Below are positions 43,882 through 52,543 of a DNA stretch of 64,000 nucleotides, piece after piece. Each line of letters opens with the position of its first letter. The first letter of the stretch is position 1. Source of the DNA: Leadbetterella sp964563435. Its GTDB lineage: Bacteria > Bacteroidota > Bacteroidia > Cytophagales > Spirosomataceae. The notes under the pieces were generated by a model. The model was not told the origin of the DNA. It saw only the letters and a list, made by a program, of their open reading frames with translations, and did not search any database. Position numbers and translations under genes: made by a program. Location of the stretch: the NCBI GenBank assembly GCA_964563435.1, contig CAZLXI010000006.1, positions 1 through 64,000 of the forward strand, read 5' to 3'.

Positions 43882-44532
43882 ATGTTTCGAATGCAATCTT
43901 TACGAATACTTGTACTGTTCCTGTTCACACTTCCTGCCATGGCACAGATCGAACCCCGTTTGTTTGAGTTTGGTCCCAAAGCAGGGGTTAATCTTTCTAC
44001 CATTTCGCCGGCCGATACCATTACCTACTCCATGAGCCCGTCTTTCGGCTTGCAGGGGGGGATTTTCACACGGCTTAATATCGGGAAATTCAGCCTTCAG
44101 CCTGAATTTATTTACCAGGCCAAAGGAACCAATATGAAAAAACCCATTTCGGCGAAAAATACGTACCGTTATTTTTCCACCCCCGTGCTTCTGGGTTATT
44201 CTCCCATCAAACACCTCTATATTGAGGCCGGCTATGAAAGGAGCTGGGCGCTGAACCGGATGACGCAGATCCCTACCCTCAATAAGCCGTATGGTCCCGG
44301 AAAAGCGCATGACGAAAGCATCATCGTGGGCGCCCGGTTCAACCTGCTCGATATGTTTTCGCTTTTCAGCATCAACCTCCGGTACGTACACGGGCTCCGT
44401 AATGTCAGTGAGCTGAAAACCAGTACCCAGCTGCCCATGGAATTCAGCAACCGGAGTTTCCAGATAAGCGCCTCCTATACCTTTTCCGAACAATACCTCT
44501 GGAATAAAAAATTCGGAGTTAAAAAAAACTAG
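43882..44532 (+). CDS. Outer-membrane beta-barrel protein (PorT-like)
   Basis: A 216-residue protein with signal peptide FRMQSLRILVLFLFTLPAMAQ and an eight-strand-type barrel with alternating aromatic residues (FGPKAGVNLSTIS, GLQGGIFTRLNIGKFSLQPE, YRYFSTPVLLGY, LYIEAGYERSWAL, FQISASYTF). The opening GPKAGVNLS is typical of the Bacteroidota porin/PorT family. Its role may be structural or linked to secretion. GTG 43855 would lengthen it by nine residues, but ATG 43882 or 43891 fits the signal better. tyrS follows 2 bp after the stop. Confidence 0.85.
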   Translation: MFRMQSLRILVLFLFTLPAMAQIEPRLFEFGPKAGVNLSTISPADTITYSMSPSFGLQGGIFTRLNIGKFSLQPEFIYQAKGTNMKKPISAKNTYRYFSTPVLLGYSPIKHLYIEAGYERSWALNRMTQIPTLNKPYGPGKAHDESIIVGARFNLLDMFSLFSINLRYVHGLRNVSELKTSTQLPMEFSNRSFQISASYTFSEQYLWNKKFGVKKN

Positions 44533-44534
44533 AA

Positions 44535-45839
44535 ATGGGATTCATCGATGAACTAAGGTGGCGGGGTATGATCCAGGACATGATGCCCGGCACCGAAGAG
44601 CAGCTGAACAAAGAAACCACCACAGGATATATCGGGTTTGACCCCACCGCCCGGTCGCTTCATATCGGCAACCTGGCGACCATCATGGTTTTGAAGCAGT
44701 TCCAGATGGCCGGCCATAAGCCATTGGCCCTGGTGGGCGGGGCTACCGGAATGGTGGGTGACCCCTCGGGAAAAAGCGCTGAAAGAAATTTCCTTTCCGA
44801 AGAAACCCTACTGGAAAACCAGGCGGCCATTAAGAATCAACTGGAGAAATTTCTTGATTTTCACGCCGGTGAAAACTCGGCGGAGATCGTGAACAACTAC
44901 GACTGGTTTAAAAACATCAGCTTCCTCCAGTTTCTGAGGGAAGCAGGAAAATACCTGACCATCAACTACATGAGCTCTAAGGATTCGGTCAAAAGAAGAA
45001 TTGAGACCGGAATTTCCTTTACCGAATTTTCCTACCAGCTGATCCAGGGATATGACTACTATCACCTCTACAAAACCCGGGGGGTAAAATTACAGATGGG
45101 CGGTTCGGATCAGTGGGGAAACATCACAACCGGAACCGAACTGATCCGGCGGAAGGAGAACGAAAACGACGAAAATGCATCTTATTCGGCTTTTGCCTTA
45201 ACAACGCCCCTGCTTACCAAAGCCGACGGCACCAAATTCGGCAAGTCGGAAGGCGGAAACGTATGGCTGGACGCCGAACTGACCAGTCCTTATGAATTCT
45301 ACCAGTTCTGGATCAATCAGAACGACGCCGACCTGCCCCGCTTGATGCGGGTATACGGGTGTTACCTCAGCCGGGAAGAAATAGAGGCGATCGAGGCAGA
45401 ACATGCCCTGGCTCCCCATTTACGTCTGGCCCAGAAAGCGCTTGCAAAAGAAGTGACCGTCATGGTTCACGGCAGCGAAGCTTATGAAACCGCGGTTAAA
45501 GCTTCGGAAGTACTGTTCGGGAAAGCTACCCTAGAAACCCTGAAAAGCCTGGATGAAAAAACCTTTCAGCAGGTGTTTGCAGGCGTTCCTCAAACGGTGG
45601 TAAAAAAATCGGAACTTACCGTCGAAAGTAACCTTCTGGAGTTGATCTCCGTACTTTCGAACGGGGAGATCTACCCGTCGAAGGGCGAAGCCCGCAAAGC
45701 TATTCAGGCTAATGCGGTAAGTGTTAACAAGGAAAAAAAGCAAAACGACAAGCTGCCGGTTTCGGAAATTGCGCTGCTGCATGACCGCTACATTCTGATC
45801 GGAAAGGGTAAAAAGAATCATATTATTGAGATCTTATAA
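44535..45839 (+). CDS. tyrS: Tyrosyl-tRNA synthetase
   Basis: A 434-residue class I synthetase that charges tRNA-Tyr. The HIGH-type motif is HIGN (H43-N46) and the KMSKS-type motif is KFGKS (K234-S238). The tyrosine site includes IQGYDYYHLYKTRGVKLQMGGSDQWGN. A C-terminal S4 RNA-binding domain begins near YPSKGEARKAIQANAVSVN. Length and motifs are normal. It follows the barrel protein gene by 2 bp, and a strong terminator lies after it. Confidence 0.95.
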   Translation: MGFIDELRWRGMIQDMMPGTEEQLNKETTTGYIGFDPTARSLHIGNLATIMVLKQFQMAGHKPLALVGGATGMVGDPSGKSAERNFLSEETLLENQAAIKNQLEKFLDFHAGENSAEIVNNYDWFKNISFLQFLREAGKYLTINYMSSKDSVKRRIETGISFTEFSYQLIQGYDYYHLYKTRGVKLQMGGSDQWGNITTGTELIRRKENENDENASYSAFALTTPLLTKADGTKFGKSEGGNVWLDAELTSPYEFYQFWINQNDADLPRLMRVYGCYLSREEIEAIEAEHALAPHLRLAQKALAKEVTVMVHGSEAYETAVKASEVLFGKATLETLKSLDEKTFQQVFAGVPQTVVKKSELTVESNLLELISVLSNGEIYPSKGEARKAIQANAVSVNKEKKQNDKLPVSEIALLHDRYILIGKGKKNHIIEIL

Positions 45840-45845
45840 ATATTG

Positions 45846-45881
45846 CCGGACCTGTCGGCTCTTCGACGGGTCCGGTTCTTT
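45846..45881 (+). terminator. Intrinsic terminator after tyrS
   Basis: CCGGACCTGTCG (45846-45857) pairs with CGACGGGTCCGG (45864-45875) with one G-U pair and a 6-base loop. TTCTTTC follows. Confidence 0.75.
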
Positions 45882-45911
45882 CACTACTTCCCCCTGAACG
45901 GCATAAGCCTC

Positions 45912-46988
45912 CTACTCCACCTCATAAAATCTCTTCTTCAAAATCAGGTAAGCCAGGATCAGTCCGGCCCACGAAAACGCCCATGCGGGGATTTTAAACA
46001 TAACAAGAATGGCCAGCGTCACTCCGGAGAAAAACACCACCTGGAAACCGCTTTCATTATTTCCCGCCACAAAAATCTGGTAATGCAAAAGGATCACCGT
46101 AACAGAAAGCAGGAAGAAGAATTGCATCAGGCCATCCGTCACGCTCAGACCTGCAGGGAAATTCCGGGCCAGCACCATCGCTTCCGGCAGCAGAATAACC
46201 GCCAGGGTCAGCAGGTAATCCAGAAACCACCGGAGACCGGGAACAGGCATATTTTTATAGATGCCAAAATACATCCTTTCAAAAAAATGCAGGTTCTGCA
46301 GAATAACACTCTGTGAAAAAGCCGCAAGAAGGCAGCCCAATGAGATTAGCCGGATATCATAATCATCTGTAGGGTACAGGTAACAGCCCCCCATGATCAC
46401 AAACGCAGTGAAGCTCTTGGTGATCAGAAGGAGCACCGTTTGCCGGGTGAGCAGGTAACGGGGATAGAAAAGGAACTGCGGGGTTCTGAAATTAAAGTAC
46501 AGATATTTCTTTCGGATATTTTGCTGACTATTGGGTCTTCTTATTTTTAATTCAACAATGACAGCGCCGCAAAATGTAATAAAAACATTAACGAGTACTA
46601 CTATGCCTGCAGCACGCCATTGCTGATGCTGAAAAGCAATGACCAGCATAGCAAAAGAATAAAAAAAAGTAAGCTGTATCAGGCTGAATACCGTTAACAG
46701 AAAAGAGAAAAACCGCCTGAAGCGGCCAAATGCCAGAAGATGATACAGAAACTCATTCTGCTTCAATGACAACGCTCTTACTACAAATAAAACTACTTTT
46801 ACTCCATGCAAAACCCAGATCATACAGAAAAGTAACAGAATGGAAAGGTTATTGAGAGCATGATCTATAATTGTAAGATGCTCTCTTGCTCTCAGAAATC
46901 CGAAAGCAAACATCATCACCGCAAAAATGAAAATGGCATTCTGCCGGTAGTATTCCTTTACAAGGGCCAGGTACAGGATCCTGTTCAT
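45912..46988 (-). CDS. ABC exporter membrane subunit
   Basis: A 358-residue polytopic protein with about eight hydrophobic segments and loops rich in Arg/Lys and Phe. Its start overlaps the ATPase stop by 4 bp, so the two form one exporter. I recognise no substrate-specific motif. The plan, a short ABC-2-like permease next to a single ATPase, is common in Bacteroidota. The cargo is unknown. Confidence 0.8.
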   Translation of the reverse strand: MNRILYLALVKEYYRQNAIFIFAVMMFAFGFLRAREHLTIIDHALNNLSILLLFCMIWVLHGVKVVLFVVRALSLKQNEFLYHLLAFGRFRRFFSFLLTVFSLIQLTFFYSFAMLVIAFQHQQWRAAGIVVLVNVFITFCGAVIVELKIRRPNSQQNIRKKYLYFNFRTPQFLFYPRYLLTRQTVLLLITKSFTAFVIMGGCYLYPTDDYDIRLISLGCLLAAFSQSVILQNLHFFERMYFGIYKNMPVPGLRWFLDYLLTLAVILLPEAMVLARNFPAGLSVTDGLMQFFFLLSVTVILLHYQIFVAGNNESGFQVVFFSGVTLAILVMFKIPAWAFSWAGLILAYLILKKRFYEVE

Positions 46989-47614
46989 ACCTGAAAAATG
47001 CTTTGATTTTCTACCTGGTAAGAATGCCGAATGGGCAGGCTCTCAAAAATAAAATCCTGGTGCGAGGAAAGTAAAAAACTAACGCCTTTGTCTTCATAAA
47101 ATTCCCGGACCAGCTCGTAAACAACCCCTACACTCTTTACGTCTATGGTGATCAACGGCTCATCCAGGATGATCAGCTCGGGGTTTCCGAGAAATGCCGA
47201 AATGATAGCGATCTTCTTCAGCATCCCGCTGGAATAGGTTCCGCACGGGTTTTTCCAGTAAGCCGGGGCTTCAAACCGTTCGGCCAGGTCTTGCAGCTGC
47301 TCCCGGCTACCCTGCTTGGCTTTATTGATAAAGCTCAGGATGTCGTACCCGCTTAAAAATTCGGGGTAAAGGGGCTCCGCCTCGCTCATATTTACCTTCA
47401 GCCGGTAGGCTACCGGTAGGGTCTTTTGGTCGATCCCGTTCCAGGATATCCGTCCCTCATAGGGGACAATTCCGGCTACTGATCGGAAAAAAGTAGATTT
47501 CCCGGAACCGTTCACCCCCCTGACCCAATGGATACCGGCGGGAATCAGCAACTCGTCTACGGCAATGATCTTTTGTCCGGAATAGCTTTTGGTGAAGTTT
47601 TCAATTTTCAGCAT
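46985..47614 (-). CDS. ABC transporter ATPase
   Basis: A 209-residue ATPase. Walker A reads GVNGSGKST (about 34-42), the signature motif is YSSGMLKK, and Walker B is LIILDEPL. Switch His is in LLSSHQDF. Length is short but complete for a small exporter. The downstream gene supplies the membrane subunit with a 4-bp overlap. Confidence 0.9.
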   Translation of the reverse strand: MLKIENFTKSYSGQKIIAVDELLIPAGIHWVRGVNGSGKSTFFRSVAGIVPYEGRISWNGIDQKTLPVAYRLKVNMSEAEPLYPEFLSGYDILSFINKAKQGSREQLQDLAERFEAPAYWKNPCGTYSSGMLKKIAIISAFLGNPELIILDEPLITIDVKSVGVVYELVREFYEDKGVSFLLSSHQDFIFESLPIRHSYQVENQSIFQV

Positions 47615-47636
47615 TAAAGTGCATTCATCTAAAAAG

Positions 47637-47936
47637 TTAAATTTTTCTTTTTTTCGGACTTTGTCTGTTTGAAAAGAATGAAATAATTTCTATATGGTCA
47701 TGTTTAACCCTGTAGTAAAGGCTATTATATTTCAAAATAACCACACGATGAATATTAGCCCTGTCGGATCTCGGGAACAGGTTCGGATGATGCGTTATTA
47801 ATTCAGTTATACTTTCTATCTTTTGAACAAGTTTTATTATTTCCTTTTGTGTGAAATTCTGTTCAAGATATTCAATCGTACGTTGAAGTTCATTTAAAGC
47901 ATGAGGTGTCCAATTAACTTTATAGCCATTTTTCAT
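47637..47936 (-). CDS. RelE/ParE-family toxin
   Basis: A 99-residue toxin of the RelE/ParE fold. Helical start WTPHALNELQRTIEYLEQNF and the beta segment VVILKYNSLYYRVKHDHIEIISFF are typical. RelE members cut mRNA on ribosomes, ParE members act on gyrase, and sequence alone does not decide. The start overlaps the antitoxin end by 17 bp. The gene is A+T-rich against its neighbours, consistent with horizontal gain. Confidence 0.85.
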   Translation of the reverse strand: MKNGYKVNWTPHALNELQRTIEYLEQNFTQKEIIKLVQKIESITELITHHPNLFPRSDRANIHRVVILKYNSLYYRVKHDHIEIISFFSNRQSPKKRKI

Positions 47937-48165
47937 AAAGCTTTTTTACCGTCGAATGGGGAATTAAATCATTATTATCCGCTTCTTTCAGACCTTTTTC
48001 AATAGATAATTTTTCTTCCGTAGAAATACTATCCCACCAGTCTTTTGTTGAATCCTCTTTAAACTTTACCAGTTTCTCTATAACATCGCCGTCTTCCAAC
48101 AAGGAAAGCCACTGAATTAATTCAACTTTTTTTTCCAATACCCCTATATTCATTTCTTTTCTCAT
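47920..48165 (-). CDS. Antitoxin partner of RelE/ParE-type toxin
   Basis: An 81-residue acidic, helical protein, WLSLLEDGDVIEKLVKFKEDST and ISTEEKLSIEKGLKEADNND, with no DNA-binding motif I can name. It is placed upstream of and overlaps the toxin gene, which is the usual order. A promoter lies just before it (48179-48206). Confidence 0.8.
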   Translation of the reverse strand: MRKEMNIGVLEKKVELIQWLSLLEDGDVIEKLVKFKEDSTKDWWDSISTEEKLSIEKGLKEADNNDLIPHSTVKKLYEKWL

Positions 48166-48178
48166 TTCTAGCTCAATT

Positions 48179-48206
48179 CAAATATACGTTTTTTTAAGTT
48201 GATCAA
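48179..48206 (-). promoter_or_regulatory. Promoter of the RelE/ParE-type pair
   Basis: Minus-strand TTG (48206-48204), a 17-bp spacer and TATATTTG (48186-48179) match the Bacteroidota pattern. Confidence 0.5.
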
Positions 48207-48275
48207 AAAGTTTTAAAACGAAAATCCTACAAGCCTTTGCGCCAATACCGTAAGTAAAACCTGCGTACATCCTGT

Positions 48276-48283
48276 TAATTTTG
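48276..48283 (+). promoter_or_regulatory. -7 box for copper ATPase gene
   Basis: TAATTTTG matches TAnnTTTG, 20 bp before the ATG at 48304. No clear -33 TTG at the usual distance. Confidence 0.4.
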
Positions 48284-48303
48284 TAGCCTGAATCAGAAAA
48301 AAA

Positions 48304-50718
48304 ATGAATACTATTCTCCATATCCCCTTACTTGATGTTGACAATGAGCATTGTGCGCGCATTGTTGATAACGGATTAAGTGAAATCAAAGAGATTGAAA
48401 CCCACCGCATAGAGATCAATAATCAACGGGCCGTTATCACAGCTAAAAAATACCCGGAAGAAGCCGTACAGGAGGCGGTAAAGCATATCCGGAATTTAGG
48501 GTATCACGTACCCACGGTAAAAAAGACCTGGCCCGTTACCGGGATGTCGTGTGCTTCCTGCGCCGGAAGTTCCGAAGCCACCCTTAATAACCAGGCGGGC
48601 GTGGTGAAAGCCGAAGTAAATTATGCCAACAATACGGCTCAGGTAGAATACATACCCGGAATGATCACGCCGGAAGAAATGAAATCGGCCCTGCAGGCAG
48701 CGGGTTATGACCTGCTGGTGGGCGAAGCCGGATCGGAGACCCTCGAAGAAGTACGTGAAAGCAGCTATCTGGCCTTGAAAAGGCGGGTAACGGGAGCACT
48801 GATCCTGGCGGTTCCGCTGTTTATCATCGGTATGTTTTTTATGGATATGCCCTATGCCAACTACATCCTGTGGGCGCTTTCCACGCCTATGCTTTTTTAC
48901 TATGGCCGGCAGTTTTTCACCGGAGCCTGGAAGCAATTAAAGCACAAAAGCGCCAATATGGACACGCTGGTAGCCGTGAGTACGGGTACCGCTTATCTTT
49001 TCAGCGTATTGATCACCTTATTCCCCGCTTACCTGCATTCCAAAGGCATTCATGCGCACGTCTATTTCGAAGCCGCCGGTATTGTCATTGCCTTTATCCT
49101 TTTAGGGAAGCTGCTGGAAGAAAAAGCCAAAGGAAACACTTCTTCCGCTATCAAAAAGCTGATGGGCTTCCAGCCGAAAACCGTGACGGTGGTTCATGAC
49201 GACGGTCACCAGATGGAAATGTCCATCCAATCGGTCAGGCCCGGTGCCATACTCCTGGTGAAGCCGGGAGAAAGAATTGCGGTAGACGGTGCGGTCACCT
49301 CAGGGGTATCGTTTGTGGATGAAAGCATGATCAGCGGTGAGCCGGTTCCGGTGGCCAAATCGGCGGGTGAAAAGGTTTTTGCGGGCACCATCAACCAGAA
49401 AGGCAGTTTTCAGTTTCAGGCAGAAAAAGTAGGTGGGGATACCGTATTGGCCCGGATCATCAAAATGGTAGAGCAGGCCCAGGGCAGCAAAGCACCGGTA
49501 CAAAAGCTGGTCGATAAAATCGCGGCTGTTTTTGTTCCGGTGGTGATAGGTATCGCCGTGATCAGCTTCCTGGCCTGGCTGATCTTTGGCGGAGAGCATG
49601 CGTTTACACAGGGGCTGATTGCCTTTGTTACCGTCCTTATCATTGCCTGCCCTTGTGCCCTGGGCCTGGCTACTCCCACCGCCATCATGGTGGGCGTAGG
49701 TAAAGGCGCCGAAAAAGGAATTCTGATCAAAGATGCCGAAAGCCTGGAAATGGCCCGTAAAGTCAATGCAGTTATCCTCGATAAAACCGGCACTATTACT
49801 GAAGGAAAACCTGCCGTGACCGCCCTTCACTGGTTCGTTGAAAAAACGGAAGAACTGAACCATATCCTTTACAGCATTGAAAAATCGTCGGAGCACCCGT
49901 TGGCCGACGCTATCGCAGAACATCTGAAAGCAGAGTCGGTATTTCTGAACGGTATAGAGATTGAGAATCTTTCAGGTCAGGGAATAGAGGGCCGGTACCA
50001 GGGTAAAACCTTTACCATCGGAAACCGGATCTTAACCGATGACCGGACCGTGCAACTCTCCCCCGGGGCGGAAGGCTGGATAAATCATCAGCTGGACCGG
50101 GCGCACACCGTGGTGTTGTACAGCGATGAAACCCGGCTTCTCGCCGCCATCGCCATTGCCGACCGGATCAAACCCACTTCTAAAACGGCTATTGACACCC
50201 TGCACAAAGACGGCATCAGCGTGTATATGCTTACCGGCGACAACGAGCAGACCGCCAAAGCCGTAGCCGCTGAAACCGGGATCGATGAATACAAGGCCAA
50301 TGTGCTGCCGGCAGAGAAGGCCGCCTTTGTGCAGCAGCTTCAGCAACAGGGCAAAGTGGTGGCTATGGTCGGTGACGGCATCAACGACTCCAACGCCCTC
50401 GCACAGGCCGATGTCAGCATCGCCATGGGCAAAGGCAGTGATATCGCCATGGATGTGGCCAAAATGACCATCATCTCTTCGGACCTGACCAAAATACCAG
50501 AGGCGATCCGTGTATCAAAATATACCGCCCGGGCCATCCGCCAAAACCTGTTCTGGGCGTTTATATATAACTTGATCGGTATTCCCGTGGCAGCCGGCGC
50601 CCTCTACCCGCTCAACGGCTTCCTGCTGGACCCCATGTGGGCCGGCGCTGCCATGGCATTCAGCTCGGTGAGCGTGGTGCTGAACAGCCTGAGGCTTAAA
50701 ACAATCGTTAATGATTAA
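48304..50718 (+). CDS. copA: Cu(I)-exporting P1B-type ATPase
   Basis: An 804-residue copper ATPase. Two N-terminal HMA-like domains occur. The first (about 1-75) is degenerate, with only C17 where a CxxC motif should be. The second has GMSCASC (C83, C86). The membrane site is IIACPCALGLATP (C449, C451). Phosphorylation is at D493 in DKTGTIT, the HP pair is in SSEHPLADA, and the P domain ends GDGINDSNAL. TM7-TM8 features YNLIGIP and MAFSSVSVVLNSL match P1B-1 Cu/Ag pumps. A CopZ-like gene follows after a repeat. Confidence 0.95.
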   Translation: MNTILHIPLLDVDNEHCARIVDNGLSEIKEIETHRIEINNQRAVITAKKYPEEAVQEAVKHIRNLGYHVPTVKKTWPVTGMSCASCAGSSEATLNNQAGVVKAEVNYANNTAQVEYIPGMITPEEMKSALQAAGYDLLVGEAGSETLEEVRESSYLALKRRVTGALILAVPLFIIGMFFMDMPYANYILWALSTPMLFYYGRQFFTGAWKQLKHKSANMDTLVAVSTGTAYLFSVLITLFPAYLHSKGIHAHVYFEAAGIVIAFILLGKLLEEKAKGNTSSAIKKLMGFQPKTVTVVHDDGHQMEMSIQSVRPGAILLVKPGERIAVDGAVTSGVSFVDESMISGEPVPVAKSAGEKVFAGTINQKGSFQFQAEKVGGDTVLARIIKMVEQAQGSKAPVQKLVDKIAAVFVPVVIGIAVISFLAWLIFGGEHAFTQGLIAFVTVLIIACPCALGLATPTAIMVGVGKGAEKGILIKDAESLEMARKVNAVILDKTGTITEGKPAVTALHWFVEKTEELNHILYSIEKSSEHPLADAIAEHLKAESVFLNGIEIENLSGQGIEGRYQGKTFTIGNRILTDDRTVQLSPGAEGWINHQLDRAHTVVLYSDETRLLAAIAIADRIKPTSKTAIDTLHKDGISVYMLTGDNEQTAKAVAAETGIDEYKANVLPAEKAAFVQQLQQQGKVVAMVGDGINDSNALAQADVSIAMGKGSDIAMDVAKMTIISSDLTKIPEAIRVSKYTARAIRQNLFWAFIYNLIGIPVAAGALYPLNGFLLDPMWAGAAMAFSSVSVVLNSLRLKTIVND

Positions 50719-50770
50719 TGGTAAATTGTAAATGGGTATTTGGAATCCATCATTAACAATTTACCATTAA
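50715..50770. repeat. 15-bp perfect inverted repeat after copA
   Basis: TTAATGGTAAATTGT (50715-50729) and ACAATTTACCATTAA (50756-50770) flank 26 bases. The TAAC/GTTA-rich style recalls the intergenic repeats near 38.5 kb. It may act as a partial terminator between copA and the HMA gene. Confidence 0.6.
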
Positions 50771-50860
50771 CCATTCAACCCCTCTTTTTAAATGAAAAAT
50801 AATTTAAAAACCTATATGTACCGCAGCGGCGGACCGTTAATATACCTTATGGTAAACAAA

Positions 50861-51061
50861 ATGAAATTCAAAACCAACATCAATTGCAGCTCCTGCGTAG
50901 CCAAAGTAACACCGATTCTAAACGAACAGGCAAAAACCTGGACAGTAGACACCGAAGACCCTGAAAAGATCTTAACAGTAGAAGGAGGAGACATCGACGT
51001 GGAAGAGCTTATCCACTCCCTGAAAAAGATCGGGTATCGCGTCGAAAAGATCGGAGATTAA
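50861..51061 (+). CDS. Detached HMA domain protein (CopZ-like copper chaperone)
   Basis: A 66-residue heavy-metal-associated domain, MKFKTNINCSSCVAKVTPIL, with the CxxC pair CSSC at residues 9 and 12, followed by the helix-strand pattern DVEELIHSLKKIGYRVEKIGD. It should carry Cu(I) to the ATPase encoded upstream. In-frame starts exist at 50792 and 50849. I prefer 50861 because HMA proteins normally start a few residues before the first strand. It may replace the degenerate first domain of CopA. An intrinsic terminator follows. Confidence 0.85.
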   Translation: MKFKTNINCSSCVAKVTPILNEQAKTWTVDTEDPEKILTVEGGDIDVEELIHSLKKIGYRVEKIGD

Positions 51062-51067
51062 ATTCTC

Positions 51068-51097
51068 AAGGTCTCCTGCCCGGAGACCTTTTCTTTT
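51068..51097 (+). terminator. Intrinsic terminator after the copper genes
   Basis: AAGGTCTCC (51068-51076) pairs perfectly with GGAGACCTT (51082-51090) around a 5-base loop, followed by TTCTTTT. Confidence 0.85.
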
Positions 51098-51211
51098 ATT
51101 ATTACAGCCTCTTAAATGACTTCTATACCTTGTATAGCAAAAAAAACAAAAAACTTCTGTAACAAAACCGACGCATTGTAGTTAACAATACAAAACCTGC
51201 AAGAAAAGCTA

Positions 51212-51754
51212 TTGAACTCATTAAATGACAATGCCCTGATGCTGAAAGTGAAAGCCGGCGATCTGGACCGGATGGGCTTGCTGTTTGAAAGGCATTATAA
51301 ACCGCTGTTTGGTTTCCTTTACCGGATGACAGCCGATAAGGAAAACAGCGAAGATATGGTTCAGAATGTTTTTCTCAGGATGCTGAAATACCGCCATACC
51401 TTTAAAGGAGACGGGGAGTTCAGAACCTGGATGTACCATCTGGCCCGAAACGTACTGAACGACTATCATAAACGAAGTAAACGGCAGGCCGATCCTCTGG
51501 AACACGAATTCAGAGAAGTAGCGGATGAGGCAGTGGAGAGCACGATAGACAAAGAAGAACAGGTCAGCCTTTTAAACCGGGCTTTAACCCAGTTGACGGA
51601 AGAAAACAGGGAAATACTGGTCTTAAGCCGGTACCAGGAGCTGGCCTATAGCGAAATTGCCCGGATCCTGAATATTTCGGAGGCCAATGTAAGGGTGAAG
51701 ATACACCGGGCCATGACCCAATTGAAATCCGTTTATTTAAAACTCGCAGACTAA
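51212..51754 (+). CDS. ECF-type RNA polymerase sigma factor
   Basis: A 180-residue ECF sigma factor. Region 2 spans about 25-95 (LFERHYKPLFGFLYRMTADKENSEDMVQNVFLRMLKYR). Region 4 is at about 125-175 (LTEENREILVLSRYQELAYSEIARILNISEANVRVKIHR). The start is a TTG at 51212, needed to keep the DNALMLKVKAGD lead-in. An ATG at 51239 would remove it. Its anti-sigma gene starts 3 bp after the stop, and two DUF4097 genes follow. It likely responds to envelope conditions and controls its own operon. Confidence 0.92.
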   Translation: MNSLNDNALMLKVKAGDLDRMGLLFERHYKPLFGFLYRMTADKENSEDMVQNVFLRMLKYRHTFKGDGEFRTWMYHLARNVLNDYHKRSKRQADPLEHEFREVADEAVESTIDKEEQVSLLNRALTQLTEENREILVLSRYQELAYSEIARILNISEANVRVKIHRAMTQLKSVYLKLAD

Positions 51755-51757
51755 AAC

Positions 51758-52531
51758 ATGGAAAAGATCATCGATTATATCAACGGACAACTACCGGCAG
51801 AGGAAAAACAGGCCTTTGAAGAGAGGCTGACCCGTGAGCCTGACTTCCGGGCGGCTTATGAGGAAGAAAAAGCCTTATGGGATCTGATGGGCAGGATAGA
51901 GCCCCCTTTGATGGATGATAAGGTGAAAAGTCGCTTCCTTGACACTTTGCAGGTTTATAAAGACGCGGCTGACCCGCGCCCGGGCCTCCTTATCAAATTG
52001 AAAGAGTTTTGGAATTTCCAGCCTCAGCTGAAGTTGTCTTATGCCATGATGATGCTGTGTGTGGGCCTGGGTGTCGGACTTTATTTCAATAAAAAGAATC
52101 ACCGGGAAATTGCCCGTATGTCTTCTGAAGTAAGTGAAATGAAGCAAATGATGGTGCTTTCCCTGATCGAAAACCCGTCTGCTACCGAACGGATACGTGC
52201 GGTAAGTATGACCAACGAGATCCGGAATGTAGACGATACCGTGATCGAAGCCCTCTTATCCACACTCAACCATGACCCGAATGATAACGTGAGGCTGATG
52301 ACACTGGAAGCCCTGACCGAATTGGCCGATAACCCCAGGGTGAGAGAAGGTTTAGTGCAGTCCATTGTCTCGCAGACCTCACCCATTATGCAGTCGGCTA
52401 TGGCGGATGTTATGCTCAGGCTTCAGGAAAAAAGATCGGTAAAACCCCTGAAGAATATGCTTAACCGCGACGATCTGAACAGTACCGTCAAAGATAAACT
52501 GGAACAAACGATTCAAAAGATACTCATTTAA
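51758..52531 (+). CDS. Anti-sigma factor with periplasmic HEAT repeats
   Basis: A 257-residue protein. A cytoplasmic anti-sigma-like N-terminus (IIDYINGQLPAEEKQAFEERL, about 4-25) leads to one membrane helix (about 90-112, KLSYAMMMLCVGLGVGLYF). The periplasmic part (about 125-257) contains helical HEAT-like repeats such as VDDTVIEALLSTLNHDPNDNV and VKPLKNMLNRDDLN. It probably holds the sigma factor at the membrane and senses a signal through the repeats. It is coupled to the sigma gene by 3 bp. Confidence 0.85.
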   Translation: MEKIIDYINGQLPAEEKQAFEERLTREPDFRAAYEEEKALWDLMGRIEPPLMDDKVKSRFLDTLQVYKDAADPRPGLLIKLKEFWNFQPQLKLSYAMMMLCVGLGVGLYFNKKNHREIARMSSEVSEMKQMMVLSLIENPSATERIRAVSMTNEIRNVDDTVIEALLSTLNHDPNDNVRLMTLEALTELADNPRVREGLVQSIVSQTSPIMQSAMADVMLRLQEKRSVKPLKNMLNRDDLNSTVKDKLEQTIQKILI

Positions 52532-52543
52532 ATTAATAAAATT

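Noticed and set aside
51239..51754. Shorter ECF sigma factor from the ATG at 51239
   Set aside because: It would remove conserved residues at the start of region 2. TTG at 51212 keeps them.
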